Assembly (NCBI GenBank): GCA_934702375.1
Contig: CAKUYE010000003.1
Span: 62,001 to 126,000, forward strand
DNA length: 64,000 nt
DNA from: an uncultured Bacillota bacterium
GTDB taxonomy: Bacteria; Bacillota; Dehalobacteriia; UBA7702
Reading direction: 5' to 3'
Made by a program: the position numbers and the translations under genes. Positions 1 to 8,260 of this stretch are shown one piece after another. The number at the start of each line of letters is the position of its first letter. Position 1 is the stretch's first letter. The notes below the pieces were generated by a model that worked only from the letters and a program-made list of their open reading frames with translations, did not search any database and was not told the DNA's origin.

Positions 1-1
1 G

Positions 2-358
2 CTGCGAGCTCGAGTCCATGCAAGGCTGAGGCGGCATGAGGAACATTTTCGTGAAGTTTACCGCAAAGACGGGTTTGTTTTCGATTTCCCGAATCAATCC
101 TTTACCAAAGAGGGTGAAGCATTGGAGCTGAGTAAAACAGAACAAAAGCTTTTGCGGCTGCTGGTGATGAATGCCGGACAGATCCTGCCTCGGGAGCTTT
201 TAATGGAACGAATCTGGGGAAGTGATGAGTTTGTTGATGAAAACGCCCTTTCTGTTGCCGTGCGTCGATTGCGGCAAAAATTGGAGCAAACACCGTCCCT
301 TCCCAAACATATTATGACGGCTTACGGTATCGGCTACGGTTGGGAGGTTACTTCATGA
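2..358 (+). CDS. Response regulator, OmpR/PhoB family, C-terminal part (5' end outside window)
   Basis: Only the end of the gene is present; the reading frame is open from base 2 and stops at 356-358. The visible part is the linker and the winged-helix DNA-binding domain, with the family pattern LSKTEQKLLRLLVMNAG, then a recognition-helix region (NALSVAVRRLRQKLE) and a wing ending in IGYGWE. The receiver domain with its phosphorylated Asp lies upstream. The stop overlaps the ATG of the histidine kinase (ATGA), so the two are translationally coupled. With the ABC ATPase and permease that follow, this looks like a two-component system that senses antimicrobial peptides and controls the transporter. 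The family is certain; the stimulus is inferred from context. Confidence 0.9.
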   Translation: MRARVHARLRRHEEHFREVYRKDGFVFDFPNQSFTKEGEALELSKTEQKLLRLLVMNAGQILPRELLMERIWGSDEFVDENALSVAVRRLRQKLEQTPSLPKHIMTAYGIGYGWEVTS

Positions 359-1287
359 CGGCTCTGTATGTCTGCTTTTTTCTGGTAATCCTTCTCTGTT
401 TGTTCGGCGTTTGTGTGGCTATTTTTCAAACGCGAAAAGCGCGGCATACTCTTGAACTGCTGGATGAAATGGTGGAACGAGCGGTAAAAGGGGATTTTGA
501 CGGCAGCCTTTACGATGAATCTCTGTTGTCTTCGGTGGAAAATAAATTCTGTGATTACCTCTCGTCTTCTGTCCTTCTGGAAAAAAATCTTGCGGAAGAA
601 AAGGCGCGTATTCATGAACTGATCTCTGATATTTCCCATCAGACAAAGACGCCCATTGCTAATATTTTACTGTATAGTGACCTTCTTGCAGAACAATCCC
701 TGACGGCAGAGGGGCAACTGTGTGTGGCTCATTTGCGGAGCCAGGGAGAACGGCTGCGATTCCTCATCGATGCTTTGATGAAGATATCGCGATTGGAAGC
801 AGGAATCTTATCTCTTTGTCCGGAAGTTCGCGCTGTCGATTCCTTTGTCGAAACTGCTCTTTCCCAGGTGACGCCGAAAGCGGAAGCGAAAGATATTTCG
901 CTGCAGTTTACACCTTCGGGAAAGATCGCTGTTTTCGACGAAAAGTGGACGGCAGAAGCGCTTTTCAACCTTTTGGATAATGCGGTAAAATACACTCCGG
1001 CCGGAGGTAGAGTTGCTGTTATGATTACCGATTATGAGTTGTTTTGTCGTATTGATGTTTCGGATACCGGTGTGGGGATTGCTGCAGAAGAGCTTCCTCA
1101 GATTTTTCAGCGTTTTTACCGTGGAACGGCAGTGCGTCAGGAGGAAGGCGTTGGTCTCGGACTTTATCTCGCCAGGCAGATCGTGATGAGTGAAGGCGGC
1201 TATATGAAGGTGTCTTCTGTACCGGGAAAGGGCAGTGTTTTCTCTCTGTTTCTTCCTCGAGAGGAATTGCGGAGTCCTTCTCGGTGA
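355..1287 (+). CDS. Sensor histidine kinase, small-sensor (BceS-like) type
   Basis: A protein of 310 residues that autophosphorylates a histidine and passes the phosphate to the preceding response regulator. One N-terminal membrane segment (about residues 3-23) is followed almost directly by the HisKA helix, with the phospho-accepting His in DISHQTKTPIAN, and an HATPase_c domain with N, G1 and G2 boxes (NLLDNAVKY, DTGVGI, GVGLGLYLA). There is no extracellular sensor domain, which in this family usually means that the partner ABC permease detects the drug. I chose the ATG at 355 rather than an upstream TTG because GGGAGG lies 7 bases before it and it overlaps the upstream stop. The specific ligand is unknown. 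Confidence 0.9.
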   Translation: MTALYVCFFLVILLCLFGVCVAIFQTRKARHTLELLDEMVERAVKGDFDGSLYDESLLSSVENKFCDYLSSSVLLEKNLAEEKARIHELISDISHQTKTPIANILLYSDLLAEQSLTAEGQLCVAHLRSQGERLRFLIDALMKISRLEAGILSLCPEVRAVDSFVETALSQVTPKAEAKDISLQFTPSGKIAVFDEKWTAEALFNLLDNAVKYTPAGGRVAVMITDYELFCRIDVSDTGVGIAAEELPQIFQRFYRGTAVRQEEGVGLGLYLARQIVMSEGGYMKVSSVPGKGSVFSLFLPREELRSPSR

Positions 1288-1311
1288 CCTTTCCTCTGTT
1301 TTTCGGAATCG

Positions 1312-1343
1312 AAAGAATCTTTCAAAACTGTAAGGTTCTTTTT
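1312..1343 (+). terminator. Possible intrinsic terminator after the histidine kinase gene
   Basis: AAAGAATCTT (1312-1321) pairs with AAGGTTCTTT (1332-1341) through ten pairs, one of them G-U, and is followed by a short T run. It would end the two-component transcript. Confidence 0.4.
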
Positions 1344-1383
1344 GCTTACGGAAAGAAAAGAGAAAGATTTCTTTGTTAAACTT

Positions 1384-1425
1384 AAAGTACGTTGAGAGGG
1401 GCGAGAGCCTTCAAACGTACTTTTT
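1384..1425 (+). promoter_or_regulatory. Inverted repeat upstream of the ABC transporter genes
   Basis: AAAGTACGTT (1384-1393) and AACGTACTTT (1414-1423) form a perfect 10-bp inverted repeat around a 20-base loop, 25 bases before the ATPase start, with a short T run after it. It may be an attenuator hairpin or an operator for the response regulator. The sequence alone does not decide. Confidence 0.4.
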
Positions 1426-1448
1426 GTTTATCATAAAGGAGTGAGAAT

Positions 1449-2129
1449 ATGAAAATTTTAGAGACCAAAGGGTTAAAAAAGATCTATGGCAGCGGGGCAA
1501 CGGCAGTGCACGCCTTGGATGGCGTTGATCTTTCGGTAGAAAAGGGAAAGTTTGTGGCCATTGTCGGCACCTCCGGCAGCGGCAAATCGACGCTTCTTCA
1601 TATGCTGGGTGGTTTGGATCGTCCCACCGCCGGAAAGGTGTTTGTGGACGGCAAAGATATTTTCAACCTGAAGGATGAAGCTCTTACGATCTTTCGCCGC
1701 CGTAAAATCGGGTTTGTTTTTCAAAGCTATAATTTGGTACCGGTGCTGAATGTGTGGGAAAATGTGGTGCTCCCTATCCAGCTGGATGGCAGATCGGTTG
1801 ACACGGATTTTGTCAATGATATTCTCGTGACACTGGGGATTTCTGACCGAAAAGATGCCTTGCCAAATGCCCTTTCCGGCGGACAACAGCAGCGGGTTGC
1901 CATTGCCAGAGCTCTGGCAGCAAAGCCTGCCATTCTTTTGGCCGACGAACCTACGGGAAATCTGGACAGTAAAACCGGTCAGGATGTTATGGGGCTGCTC
2001 AAGGTCAGCGGCAGTCGCTTTGGTCAAACCATTGTTATGATTACCCATAATGAAGAAATCGCCCAGCTTGCCGATGAGATCATTCACATTGAAGATGGGC
2101 GGATCGTAGGTGGTGATGGGCAATGCTGA
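1449..2129 (+). CDS. ABC transporter ATP-binding protein (MacB/LolD/BceA family)
   Basis: This 226-residue nucleotide-binding subunit powers the FtsX-type permease encoded next. It has Walker A GTSGSGKST (about residues 39-47), Q-loop, ABC signature LSGGQQQR, Walker B LLADEPTGNLD and the switch histidine in ITHNEE. The length and the GNLDSKTG motif fit the MacB/LolD/BceA family, which drives mechanotransmission or drug removal rather than classical transport. AAAGGAGTG precedes the ATG. The gene overlaps the permease start by 7 bases. Its position behind a kinase with no extracellular sensor suggests a peptide-antibiotic defence role; this is inferred. Confidence 0.92.
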   Translation: MKILETKGLKKIYGSGATAVHALDGVDLSVEKGKFVAIVGTSGSGKSTLLHMLGGLDRPTAGKVFVDGKDIFNLKDEALTIFRRRKIGFVFQSYNLVPVLNVWENVVLPIQLDGRSVDTDFVNDILVTLGISDRKDALPNALSGGQQQRVAIARALAAKPAILLADEPTGNLDSKTGQDVMGLLKVSGSRFGQTIVMITHNEEIAQLADEIIHIEDGRIVGGDGQC

Positions 2130-4645
2130 AGGTAAAAAATCAAAAGGCTATTCGTCGTTTGGCGGCGCGGAATTTCCGAGCCAGCGGCATGCGTAATATT
2201 GTGGCGATCCTTGCCATTATGCTTACCGCCATCTTATTTACCGCTCTTTTCACCATTGGCGGCAGCATGATCCTTTCCATGCAGCAATCGACCATGCGCC
2301 AGGTGGGGACCTCTGCCCACGGTGGCTATAAGTTTCTTACCCAGGGACAATATGATACTTTGAAAAAAGATCCGGAGCTTAAGGATATTTCCTATAATAT
2401 CATCGTGGGCAATGGTGAAAACCCGGAGCTGAAAAAGACCTATACTGAGATCCGTTATACCGAACCTAAGGCAGCAAAGTGGTCTTTCTCCATGCCGACC
2501 ACCGGCACCTTGCCGAAGGAAAAATATGATCTGGCCACAACAACACAGGTTTTGGATGCTTTAGGGATTCCCCATCAGTTGGGGCAAACGGTACCTCTTG
2601 ATTTTTCGGTAAACGGTGTGGCTTATCATCAGGATTTTACCCTTTGCGGTTTTTGGCAAGGGGATGAAGTGATGGCGGCCAACGAGATCTTTGTTTCTCG
2701 AGCTTACAGTGATGAGGTTGCTCCGGTAATCACAACGCCCCTTTACGAAGAGAAGAATCTTGATCCTACCAATCCTTATGCCGGTTCCATCAATCCTACC
2801 TTCTGGTTCTCCAACAGCTGGGATCTGGAAGCAAAGGTGGAGGCTTTGAGTGAACGCTGTGGTTTCGATCCGAAGCTGGTCAATTCCGGTGTGAATTGGG
2901 CCTATGCTTCTTCCTCAGTGGATTTGCGCACCATTGCCCTTGTTGGCGGATTATTGGTTCTTGTTGGGGTGAGCGGCTATCTGATTATCTATAATGTGTT
3001 TTATATTTCCGTTTCTCGGGATGTTCGGTTTTACGGCCTGCTGAAAACGGTAGGGACGACAAAACGCCAGATCAAACGCATTGTTCGTTATCAGGCACTG
3101 TTGCTTTGCGGTACCGGTATTCCTCTCGGTCTCGTTTTGGGCTGGCTTTGCGGTAAAGTGCTGCTGCCCTTTGCCGGGAAGATCACAAATTACGAGCACT
3201 TTGCCGTATCCTTTGACCCTCGAATTTTTGTTGTGGCGGCGCTGTTTACACTCCTTACGGTTTTTATCAGCTGTATTCGCCCGGCAAGATTGGCGGCAAA
3301 GGTTTCGCCGGTAGAGGCCATTCACTGGACCGGCGTTTCCGTCTCTCAAAAGAGAATCGAAAAGAAAGGGAAAAGGATATCGTCTCGAACCTTGGCCGGG
3401 GCAAATATCCGTCGGGATCGAAAAAAAGCTGTTCTCGTTGTTGTATCGTTAAGCCTTTCTCTGATTTTACTGAATGCCACTGTTACCATTGTGAAGGGCT
3501 TTGATATGGATAAATACCTGAAGGAAGAGGCCGTTACTGACTTTACCCTCGGTGATGCGGCATTGATTTTCAAACATAACCTGGAAGATCCGGAAGTGAT
3601 CTCTGCCGATATCGTTGCCGATGTAACGTCTCAACCCTGGGTGAAGGGCTATGGTTGCGTTTATATGCGGGAATCTCAGCACAAAATTTCCGGAGCCCTT
3701 GCCAAAAAGGCCGAGGCTTATATGGCGGATCAAGCCGATACTCCCTGGGGAAAAGAGGCTCTTCAGGGATTGAAAAAGCATCAAATGGAAAGTCATATTT
3801 ACGGTGTGGATCCCTACCTTTGGCCGGAGCTGGAAATTCATGATCCCATTGCAGATTGGGATACCTTTGGCACCGGTGATTATGTCATCGTATCCTCTTT
3901 CTGGGATGACGGCACCGATCGTTACTACGAACCCGGAGATAAAGTGACCATTGATTTTGGCAACGGAAAACAAAAGGGATATACGGTATTTGCCATCGGT
4001 GATCTGCCATATCCTCTGGGACCGGAGCATGGTCATAGTCTTGATATCTATTTCACACTGCCCGGGGCGGAATATCAGGCTCAAATCGGCCCTGTCGGCG
4101 GGATGAAGCTGGCCTTTGATGTTACGGATGGCAGCATTGATGAAGCGGAAGCCTGGGTAAGCTCTTATTGTGATGCTTCTTCCACCCTGGATTACGTTTC
4201 CTTAAATACTTTTCGGGAGCAATTTGATAATGTGAAAGAAACGTATGCCGTTGTCGGCGGCTCTTTATCGCTGATTTTAGCATTGATCGGCCTGCTCAAT
4301 TTCATCAATGCCATGGTGACCTCGGTCTATGCCCGCCGTCGTGAGCTGGCCATGCTTCAGAGCATCGGTATGACGGAAAAACAGCAGCGTCATATGCTCC
4401 TTTGGGAAGGACTGATTTATGCCCTGTTGACCTTTGTGATTACGTTGACTGTTGGCAATTTGATCTGTTATGGCTTCGTTTTGCTCATGGCAGGCCAGAT
4501 ATGGTTTTTCACGTATCACTTTACCTTGTTGCCGATCCTTTTCTGTTTGCCCTTCCTGTTACTGATCGCCGTGGCGGTGCCCCGCGTTTGCGGTCGAAAA
4601 ATGGCAAAACAAAGCGTTGTAGAGCGCTTGCGCCAGGTTGATTGA
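2123..4645 (+). CDS. FtsX-like ABC transporter permease
   Basis: An 840-residue membrane protein that partners the preceding ATPase. It has an N-terminal membrane helix, a large extracytoplasmic region (about residues 45-260), a block of three helices (about 270-390), a second helix near residue 440, a second extracytoplasmic region and a final three-helix block. This duplicated FtsX layout is common in Firmicute antimicrobial-peptide transporters and lipoprotein-type exporters. The TTKRQIKRIVRYQAL and TEKQQRHMLLWEGL segments are the coupling-type sequences just after the first helix of each FtsX core. The gene starts inside the end of the ATPase gene, so the pair is co-translated. Substrate unknown. 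Confidence 0.9.
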   Translation: MLKVKNQKAIRRLAARNFRASGMRNIVAILAIMLTAILFTALFTIGGSMILSMQQSTMRQVGTSAHGGYKFLTQGQYDTLKKDPELKDISYNIIVGNGENPELKKTYTEIRYTEPKAAKWSFSMPTTGTLPKEKYDLATTTQVLDALGIPHQLGQTVPLDFSVNGVAYHQDFTLCGFWQGDEVMAANEIFVSRAYSDEVAPVITTPLYEEKNLDPTNPYAGSINPTFWFSNSWDLEAKVEALSERCGFDPKLVNSGVNWAYASSSVDLRTIALVGGLLVLVGVSGYLIIYNVFYISVSRDVRFYGLLKTVGTTKRQIKRIVRYQALLLCGTGIPLGLVLGWLCGKVLLPFAGKITNYEHFAVSFDPRIFVVAALFTLLTVFISCIRPARLAAKVSPVEAIHWTGVSVSQKRIEKKGKRISSRTLAGANIRRDRKKAVLVVVSLSLSLILLNATVTIVKGFDMDKYLKEEAVTDFTLGDAALIFKHNLEDPEVISADIVADVTSQPWVKGYGCVYMRESQHKISGALAKKAEAYMADQADTPWGKEALQGLKKHQMESHIYGVDPYLWPELEIHDPIADWDTFGTGDYVIVSSFWDDGTDRYYEPGDKVTIDFGNGKQKGYTVFAIGDLPYPLGPEHGHSLDIYFTLPGAEYQAQIGPVGGMKLAFDVTDGSIDEAEAWVSSYCDASSTLDYVSLNTFREQFDNVKETYAVVGGSLSLILALIGLLNFINAMVTSVYARRRELAMLQSIGMTEKQQRHMLLWEGLIYALLTFVITLTVGNLICYGFVLLMAGQIWFFTYHFTLLPILFCLPFLLLIAVAVPRVCGRKMAKQSVVERLRQVD

Positions 4646-4691
4646 GTACTCTATTATTTTGTGAATATCAAAATATTGTACTTTCCTTTTT
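4645..4691 (+). terminator. Probable intrinsic terminator after the permease gene
   Basis: A stem made from AGTAC and ATTATTTTG on the left and CAAAATATT and GTACT on the right begins at the permease stop codon. It is followed by a T-rich run (TTTCCTTTTT). Confidence 0.5.
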
Positions 4692-4719
4692 AATTTGCTT
4701 GTGAACCGCCTGCTACTTA

Positions 4720-4728
4720 TGGTATAAT
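4720..4728 (+). promoter_or_regulatory. Extended -10 promoter for the P-loop/2-oxoacid oxidoreductase operon
   Basis: TGGTATAAT is an extended -10 element 28 bases before the first gene. No good -35 is seen at the usual distance. The same TGNTATAAT pattern recurs before many genes in the window. Confidence 0.6.
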
Positions 4729-4756
4729 CCCGATATAGGGTGGTAATAGGTAGATT

Positions 4757-5419
4757 ATGAATAGAATTGTTGAAGCTTATATTGGTGAATATGCCTCAGG
4801 GAAAAGTGAAAACGCTGTAAATCGTGCCATTTCCCTGGCTCAAGAGGGGCGAAAAGTAACATTGGTTGACCTGGATTTGGTAGAACCGGTGTACACCTTG
4901 CGTCCCCTCATTCCGTTGCTGGAAGAAAAGGGTGTTCACGTCATTGCCTGGAAAACCGAAGAAACCCTTGGCTTGGGGGAAGCCGGCTCTGTGCTGCATC
5001 CTGCCATGCGTTGGGCTTTGCGAAACGAAGGCGATGTGATCCTTGATATCGGTTACGGTGCGAAAGGCAGTGCAATTTTAAATCTACTGGAAGGTATCGA
5101 AGATGAAAAGGATCTGAAAGTCCTTTTGGTAATTAATACGCTTCGTCCGATGACTGATTCTGTCGAAAAGATCATAGAATATCTTGATGAAACCGGACCC
5201 GCCCAAGGCTTCATTGCCAATACGCACTTGGGTAAAGATACTACCGTTCCGCTGATGATGGCCGGTCTCGCAATGGTTCAAGAGGCTGCAAAGAGGGCAA
5301 ATGTTCCTGTGGTTGCCATGTCTGTGGATGAACGGTTTCGTGATGATTTTCCCGGGGATACGGTAGACGGTGTTCCTTTGCGGATTTTGTCGCGATATCT
5401 GCCCATGGGTTTTTGGTGA
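4757..5419 (+). CDS. P-loop nucleotide-binding protein (ParA/MinD/CobQ-like), role unknown
   Basis: A 220-residue soluble protein with a P-loop near the N-terminus (GEYASGKS), a DLDLVEP segment like the second acidic motif of the MinD/CobQ fold, and a DIGYGAKG stretch in the Walker B region. It lacks the two-lysine signature of true deviant Walker ParA proteins. It is the first gene of a block that continues with four subunits of a 2-oxoacid:ferredoxin oxidoreductase, all on one strand with short gaps. This suggests a role with that enzyme, perhaps cluster or cofactor loading, but nothing in the sequence proves it. The start has only a weak ribosome binding site (GGTAATAGG). Confidence 0.75.
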   Translation: MNRIVEAYIGEYASGKSENAVNRAISLAQEGRKVTLVDLDLVEPVYTLRPLIPLLEEKGVHVIAWKTEETLGLGEAGSVLHPAMRWALRNEGDVILDIGYGAKGSAILNLLEGIEDEKDLKVLLVINTLRPMTDSVEKIIEYLDETGPAQGFIANTHLGKDTTVPLMMAGLAMVQEAAKRANVPVVAMSVDERFRDDFPGDTVDGVPLRILSRYLPMGFW

Positions 5420-5476
5420 TCTCAGAAAAGGATCATGATATGGAGAGACTTTTTTAGGCTGAAAGGAGTAATCGAA

Positions 5477-6565
5477 ATGGCCACAAAACCGATTGAGAAG
5501 GATACCAACGTATTCGTGACCGGGAACGAAGTCGTAGCTTGGGCAGCTCTGGCTGCCGATGCACAAATCATGTATGGCTACCCCATCACACCTCAAAATG
5601 AAATTATGCACTATTGGACCAGATTGGCACCGAAATATGATCGCCACTTCCTCCAAACTGAGGATGAGCTTTCTGCCGGCTTTACTACCTGCGGCGGTGT
5701 TATGACCGGTACCCGTGCATTTACCGCCACTGCCGGCCCCGGCACCATCTTGATGCAGGAACCGATCACCATGGCGGAAATGATGCGTATTCCCCTTGTC
5801 GTTGTTGTTCAGCAGCGTGGGGGCCCCTCTACTGCAACGGTTATTTATTCCCAGCAGGAAGTAACTCTTTGCTGCTATGGCGGTAATGGGGAAGGTTTCC
5901 GTGTGGTTTATTCCACTTCCGGTCATCAGGATCTTTATGATTATACGATCAAAGCCTTTAATACTGCTTGGAAATACCAGGTTCCCACCATTGTATTGGG
6001 CGATGGTTATCAGGCAAAAATGAGGGAAGCTGTTACCATGTACGATCCCGCCAGCCGTGGTATCGAAATGGAACCCACAACACCCTTTGTTGGTGCTCCC
6101 GGCTGCCCCGGTATTGACCGTGAACCCAGCTTCTATAGAAATACCTACAACACCGAAGAAGAGCTTCTTGATGTTGTTACCGATTTAAAAGCACATTATG
6201 AATCCTTCAAAGAAGAAGTGATTGAATACGAACAGATGGATGTGGAAGATGCCGAGATCGTTGTTGTCGGTCACGGTGTTGTAAGCCGTGCCTGCAAAGA
6301 AGCAGTCAAGATGCTGCGTAAGGAAGGCTATAAAGTTGGCTACTTCCGCCCCATTACCTTACGTCCTTTCCCCGATAAACAGCTTGCTGCTGCCGTCGAA
6401 GGGAAGAAGAATATTCTCGTTGTGGAAAGCGCCTTAGGTCAAATGAAGCGCTTTATTACCGAAGGTCTCTACGGTATGACCGTTCCTATTTCCGAGTACT
6501 TTAAGCCCGGGAAAGGGGTCAGCTCCGATGAATTGGTAGACCATGTGAAAACCATGATGAAATAA
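5477..6565 (+). CDS. 2-oxoacid:ferredoxin oxidoreductase, alpha subunit (VorB/KorA type)
   Basis: The 362-residue alpha subunit of a four-subunit enzyme that oxidatively decarboxylates a 2-oxoacid to an acyl-CoA and reduces ferredoxin. It begins with the pyrimidine-binding domain (NEVVAWAALAADAQIMYGYPITPQNEI), followed by the conserved TEDELSAGF and TATAGPGTILMQEPITMAEM segments. A transketolase C-terminal-like domain occupies about residues 250-360 (VVGHGVVSRACKEAVKML). I chose the ATG at 5477 because AAAGGAG stands 8 bases upstream; a longer frame from 5435 has no such site. Branched-chain 2-oxoacids or 2-oxoglutarate are the likely substrates for this subunit arrangement; the sequence does not settle which. 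Confidence 0.9.
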   Translation: MATKPIEKDTNVFVTGNEVVAWAALAADAQIMYGYPITPQNEIMHYWTRLAPKYDRHFLQTEDELSAGFTTCGGVMTGTRAFTATAGPGTILMQEPITMAEMMRIPLVVVVQQRGGPSTATVIYSQQEVTLCCYGGNGEGFRVVYSTSGHQDLYDYTIKAFNTAWKYQVPTIVLGDGYQAKMREAVTMYDPASRGIEMEPTTPFVGAPGCPGIDREPSFYRNTYNTEEELLDVVTDLKAHYESFKEEVIEYEQMDVEDAEIVVVGHGVVSRACKEAVKMLRKEGYKVGYFRPITLRPFPDKQLAAAVEGKKNILVVESALGQMKRFITEGLYGMTVPISEYFKPGKGVSSDELVDHVKTMMK

Positions 6566-6580
6566 GGAGGGTTCGATTCA

Positions 6581-7351
6581 ATGGCTGTTGAACTTACTAA
6601 TATTGCACCGCCAATGCCTGCTTGTTGGCGTAAAGAAACGAAAACGCATAAATTCTGCCCCGGTTGTGGTCATGGTATTGTATTGAAAGCTCTTGGCGAA
6701 GCCATCGACGAATTGGGGATTCAAGACCGAGTGATTTTCACCGTTGATATCGGCTGCTGTCTCTTGGCCATCGATTTTTTTGATATCGATACCGTTCAGA
6801 CCCACCATGGCCGTACCAATGCGGTTTGCACCGGGATCAAAAGAGCTACCCCCGATAAGATTTGTATCGCTTATATGGGCGATGGCGGCGGCTACGCTAT
6901 CGGCTCTCAGCATCTTGTAAATGCGGCTGCCCGTAACGAAAAGATTACCTCGATTCTTGTAAACAATACCAACTATGGTATGACCGGCGGTCAGATGGCT
7001 CCCACGACTCTTCCCGGTCAGAAAACGGAAACCTCGCCCTATGGCCGAAGCGTAGAACAGCAGGGGGAACCGACTCATGGTCCCGAAATGATTGCTGCCA
7101 TGGCCGGTGAAGGCGCTTACGTTGCCCGCGGCACCGTATCCAAACCCAAACAGCTGAAAAAATATATCAAAAAAGCACTGGAAGCACAGATGAACGGCAG
7201 CGGCTTTGCCTTTGTGGAAGCTCTTTCCACCTGCCCCACCAACTGGGCCACCAATGCCAAAAAGACCTGGGCCTTCCTGGAAGACCAGATGATGGCTGAA
7301 TATCCCACCGGTGAATTTAAAGTCCCCGGAGAAGGAGGCAAAGCAGAATGA
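6581..7351 (+). CDS. 2-oxoacid:ferredoxin oxidoreductase, beta (thiamine diphosphate) subunit
   Basis: A 256-residue catalytic subunit that binds thiamine diphosphate. CPGCGHG near residue 28 supplies cluster or cofactor contacts. GDGGGYAIG followed by NNTNYGMTGGQ is the Mg-thiamine diphosphate motif (GDG...N-x-N). It lies 15 bases after the alpha subunit and overlaps the gamma subunit by 4 bases (ATGA), which supports one complex made in fixed ratio. AAGGAGG precedes the start. Together with the separate alpha, gamma and ferredoxin genes it fits the VorABCD/KorABCD layout. Confidence 0.92.
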   Translation: MAVELTNIAPPMPACWRKETKTHKFCPGCGHGIVLKALGEAIDELGIQDRVIFTVDIGCCLLAIDFFDIDTVQTHHGRTNAVCTGIKRATPDKICIAYMGDGGGYAIGSQHLVNAAARNEKITSILVNNTNYGMTGGQMAPTTLPGQKTETSPYGRSVEQQGEPTHGPEMIAAMAGEGAYVARGTVSKPKQLKKYIKKALEAQMNGSGFAFVEALSTCPTNWATNAKKTWAFLEDQMMAEYPTGEFKVPGEGGKAE

Positions 7352-7914
7352 GTGATCTGAAAAGAATCATGCTCGCCGGTGAAGGCGGCCAGGGCGTACA
7401 GTCTGTTGCAATGATCCTGTCGGAAGCTTCCTACAAAGCAGGAAAACAGGTCATGTATATCCCCAATTTCGGCGTAGAACAGCGCGGCGGTGTATCCGTG
7501 GCTTTTATGCAGATCTCTTCCGATGTGATCGGTTCGCCGAAATTTGATAATGCCGATATTATCGTTGCTTTGAGCGACCGTGCCGTGAAACGTGTGCAGA
7601 TGTTTGCCAAACCCAACACGATCTATGTTTATGATTCCGCAATTTCCGAAGAAGCCAGAAAGGACCTGCCCAAGGAAGGCGAAGTTGCCAAACTGGTAGA
7701 AATTTCCGCCCAGGAAATCGCCAATACCGAGCTCCATGTTCGCGTTTTCAACGTGATCATCATGGGTGCTGTTTTGGGGCTTACCGATATAGTTTCCATC
7801 GATGCCATTAAAGAGTCTTTGGATAAGAAATTTGCGAAGAAATTTGAAGCGAATCCCGCTCTGCGTGATATGAACTATACCGCGCTGATCCGAGGGATGG
7901 AGCTTGTTCGCTAA
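7348..7914 (+). CDS. 2-oxoacid:ferredoxin oxidoreductase, gamma subunit
   Basis: The 188-residue gamma subunit. It opens with the CoA-site motif GEGGQGVQSVAM (about residues 11-22) and carries the family segment PNFGVEQRGGVSVAFMQIS. In these enzymes the gamma domain shields the thiamine intermediate and binds CoA. It overlaps the beta subunit by 4 bases and is followed 11 bases later by the ferredoxin subunit. Confidence in family and partnership is high; the 2-oxoacid specificity is not decided by this subunit. Confidence 0.92.
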   Translation: MSDLKRIMLAGEGGQGVQSVAMILSEASYKAGKQVMYIPNFGVEQRGGVSVAFMQISSDVIGSPKFDNADIIVALSDRAVKRVQMFAKPNTIYVYDSAISEEARKDLPKEGEVAKLVEISAQEIANTELHVRVFNVIIMGAVLGLTDIVSIDAIKESLDKKFAKKFEANPALRDMNYTALIRGMELVR

Positions 7915-7925
7915 GGGAGGTAACG

Positions 7926-8168
7926 ATGAGAGAATTCAAATCTGTAATGACCGAATGCGGTAAAGGTAAATTCTATCTCTTTACCGAACTTTGCAAAGGC
8001 TGCGGCCTCTGCATTGAAAAATGCCCGAAAAATGCTATTGGCTGGGCCGATCGCCTTGGGATTTATGGTGCACCTACCGTAGAACCCGGCCATGGCGATG
8101 ATTGCAACGCCTGCAAAACCTGCCAGACGATTTGCCCCGAATGCGCAATTTTGATCGAAAAGATCTGA
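7926..8168 (+). CDS. 2[4Fe-4S] ferredoxin subunit of the 2-oxoacid oxidoreductase
   Basis: A protein of 80 residues with two cluster motifs, CKGCGLCIEKCPKN and CNACKTCQTICPEC, each with four cysteines in the order CxxCxxCxxxC. It is the delta subunit that carries electrons from the thiamine site to free ferredoxin. GGGAGG stands before the ATG. It closes the oxidoreductase cluster; a strong hairpin follows at 8192-8226. Confidence 0.92.
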   Translation: MREFKSVMTECGKGKFYLFTELCKGCGLCIEKCPKNAIGWADRLGIYGAPTVEPGHGDDCNACKTCQTICPECAILIEKI

Positions 8169-8191
8169 GTTTGAGGCGGTAATACGAGTTG

Positions 8192-8226
8192 AAAGTCCAC
8201 CTGATATCTTTGATCGGGTGGACTTT
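8192..8226 (+). terminator. Hairpin closing the 2-oxoacid oxidoreductase operon
   Basis: AAAGTCCACC (8192-8201) pairs perfectly with GGTGGACTTT (8217-8226) around a 15-base loop. There is no T run of useful length after it, so it may mark 3' processing or partial termination before the dehydrogenase gene. Confidence 0.5.
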
Positions 8227-8260
8227 ACTTAAAACAATACTTTTATAAAGGAGAATAATC

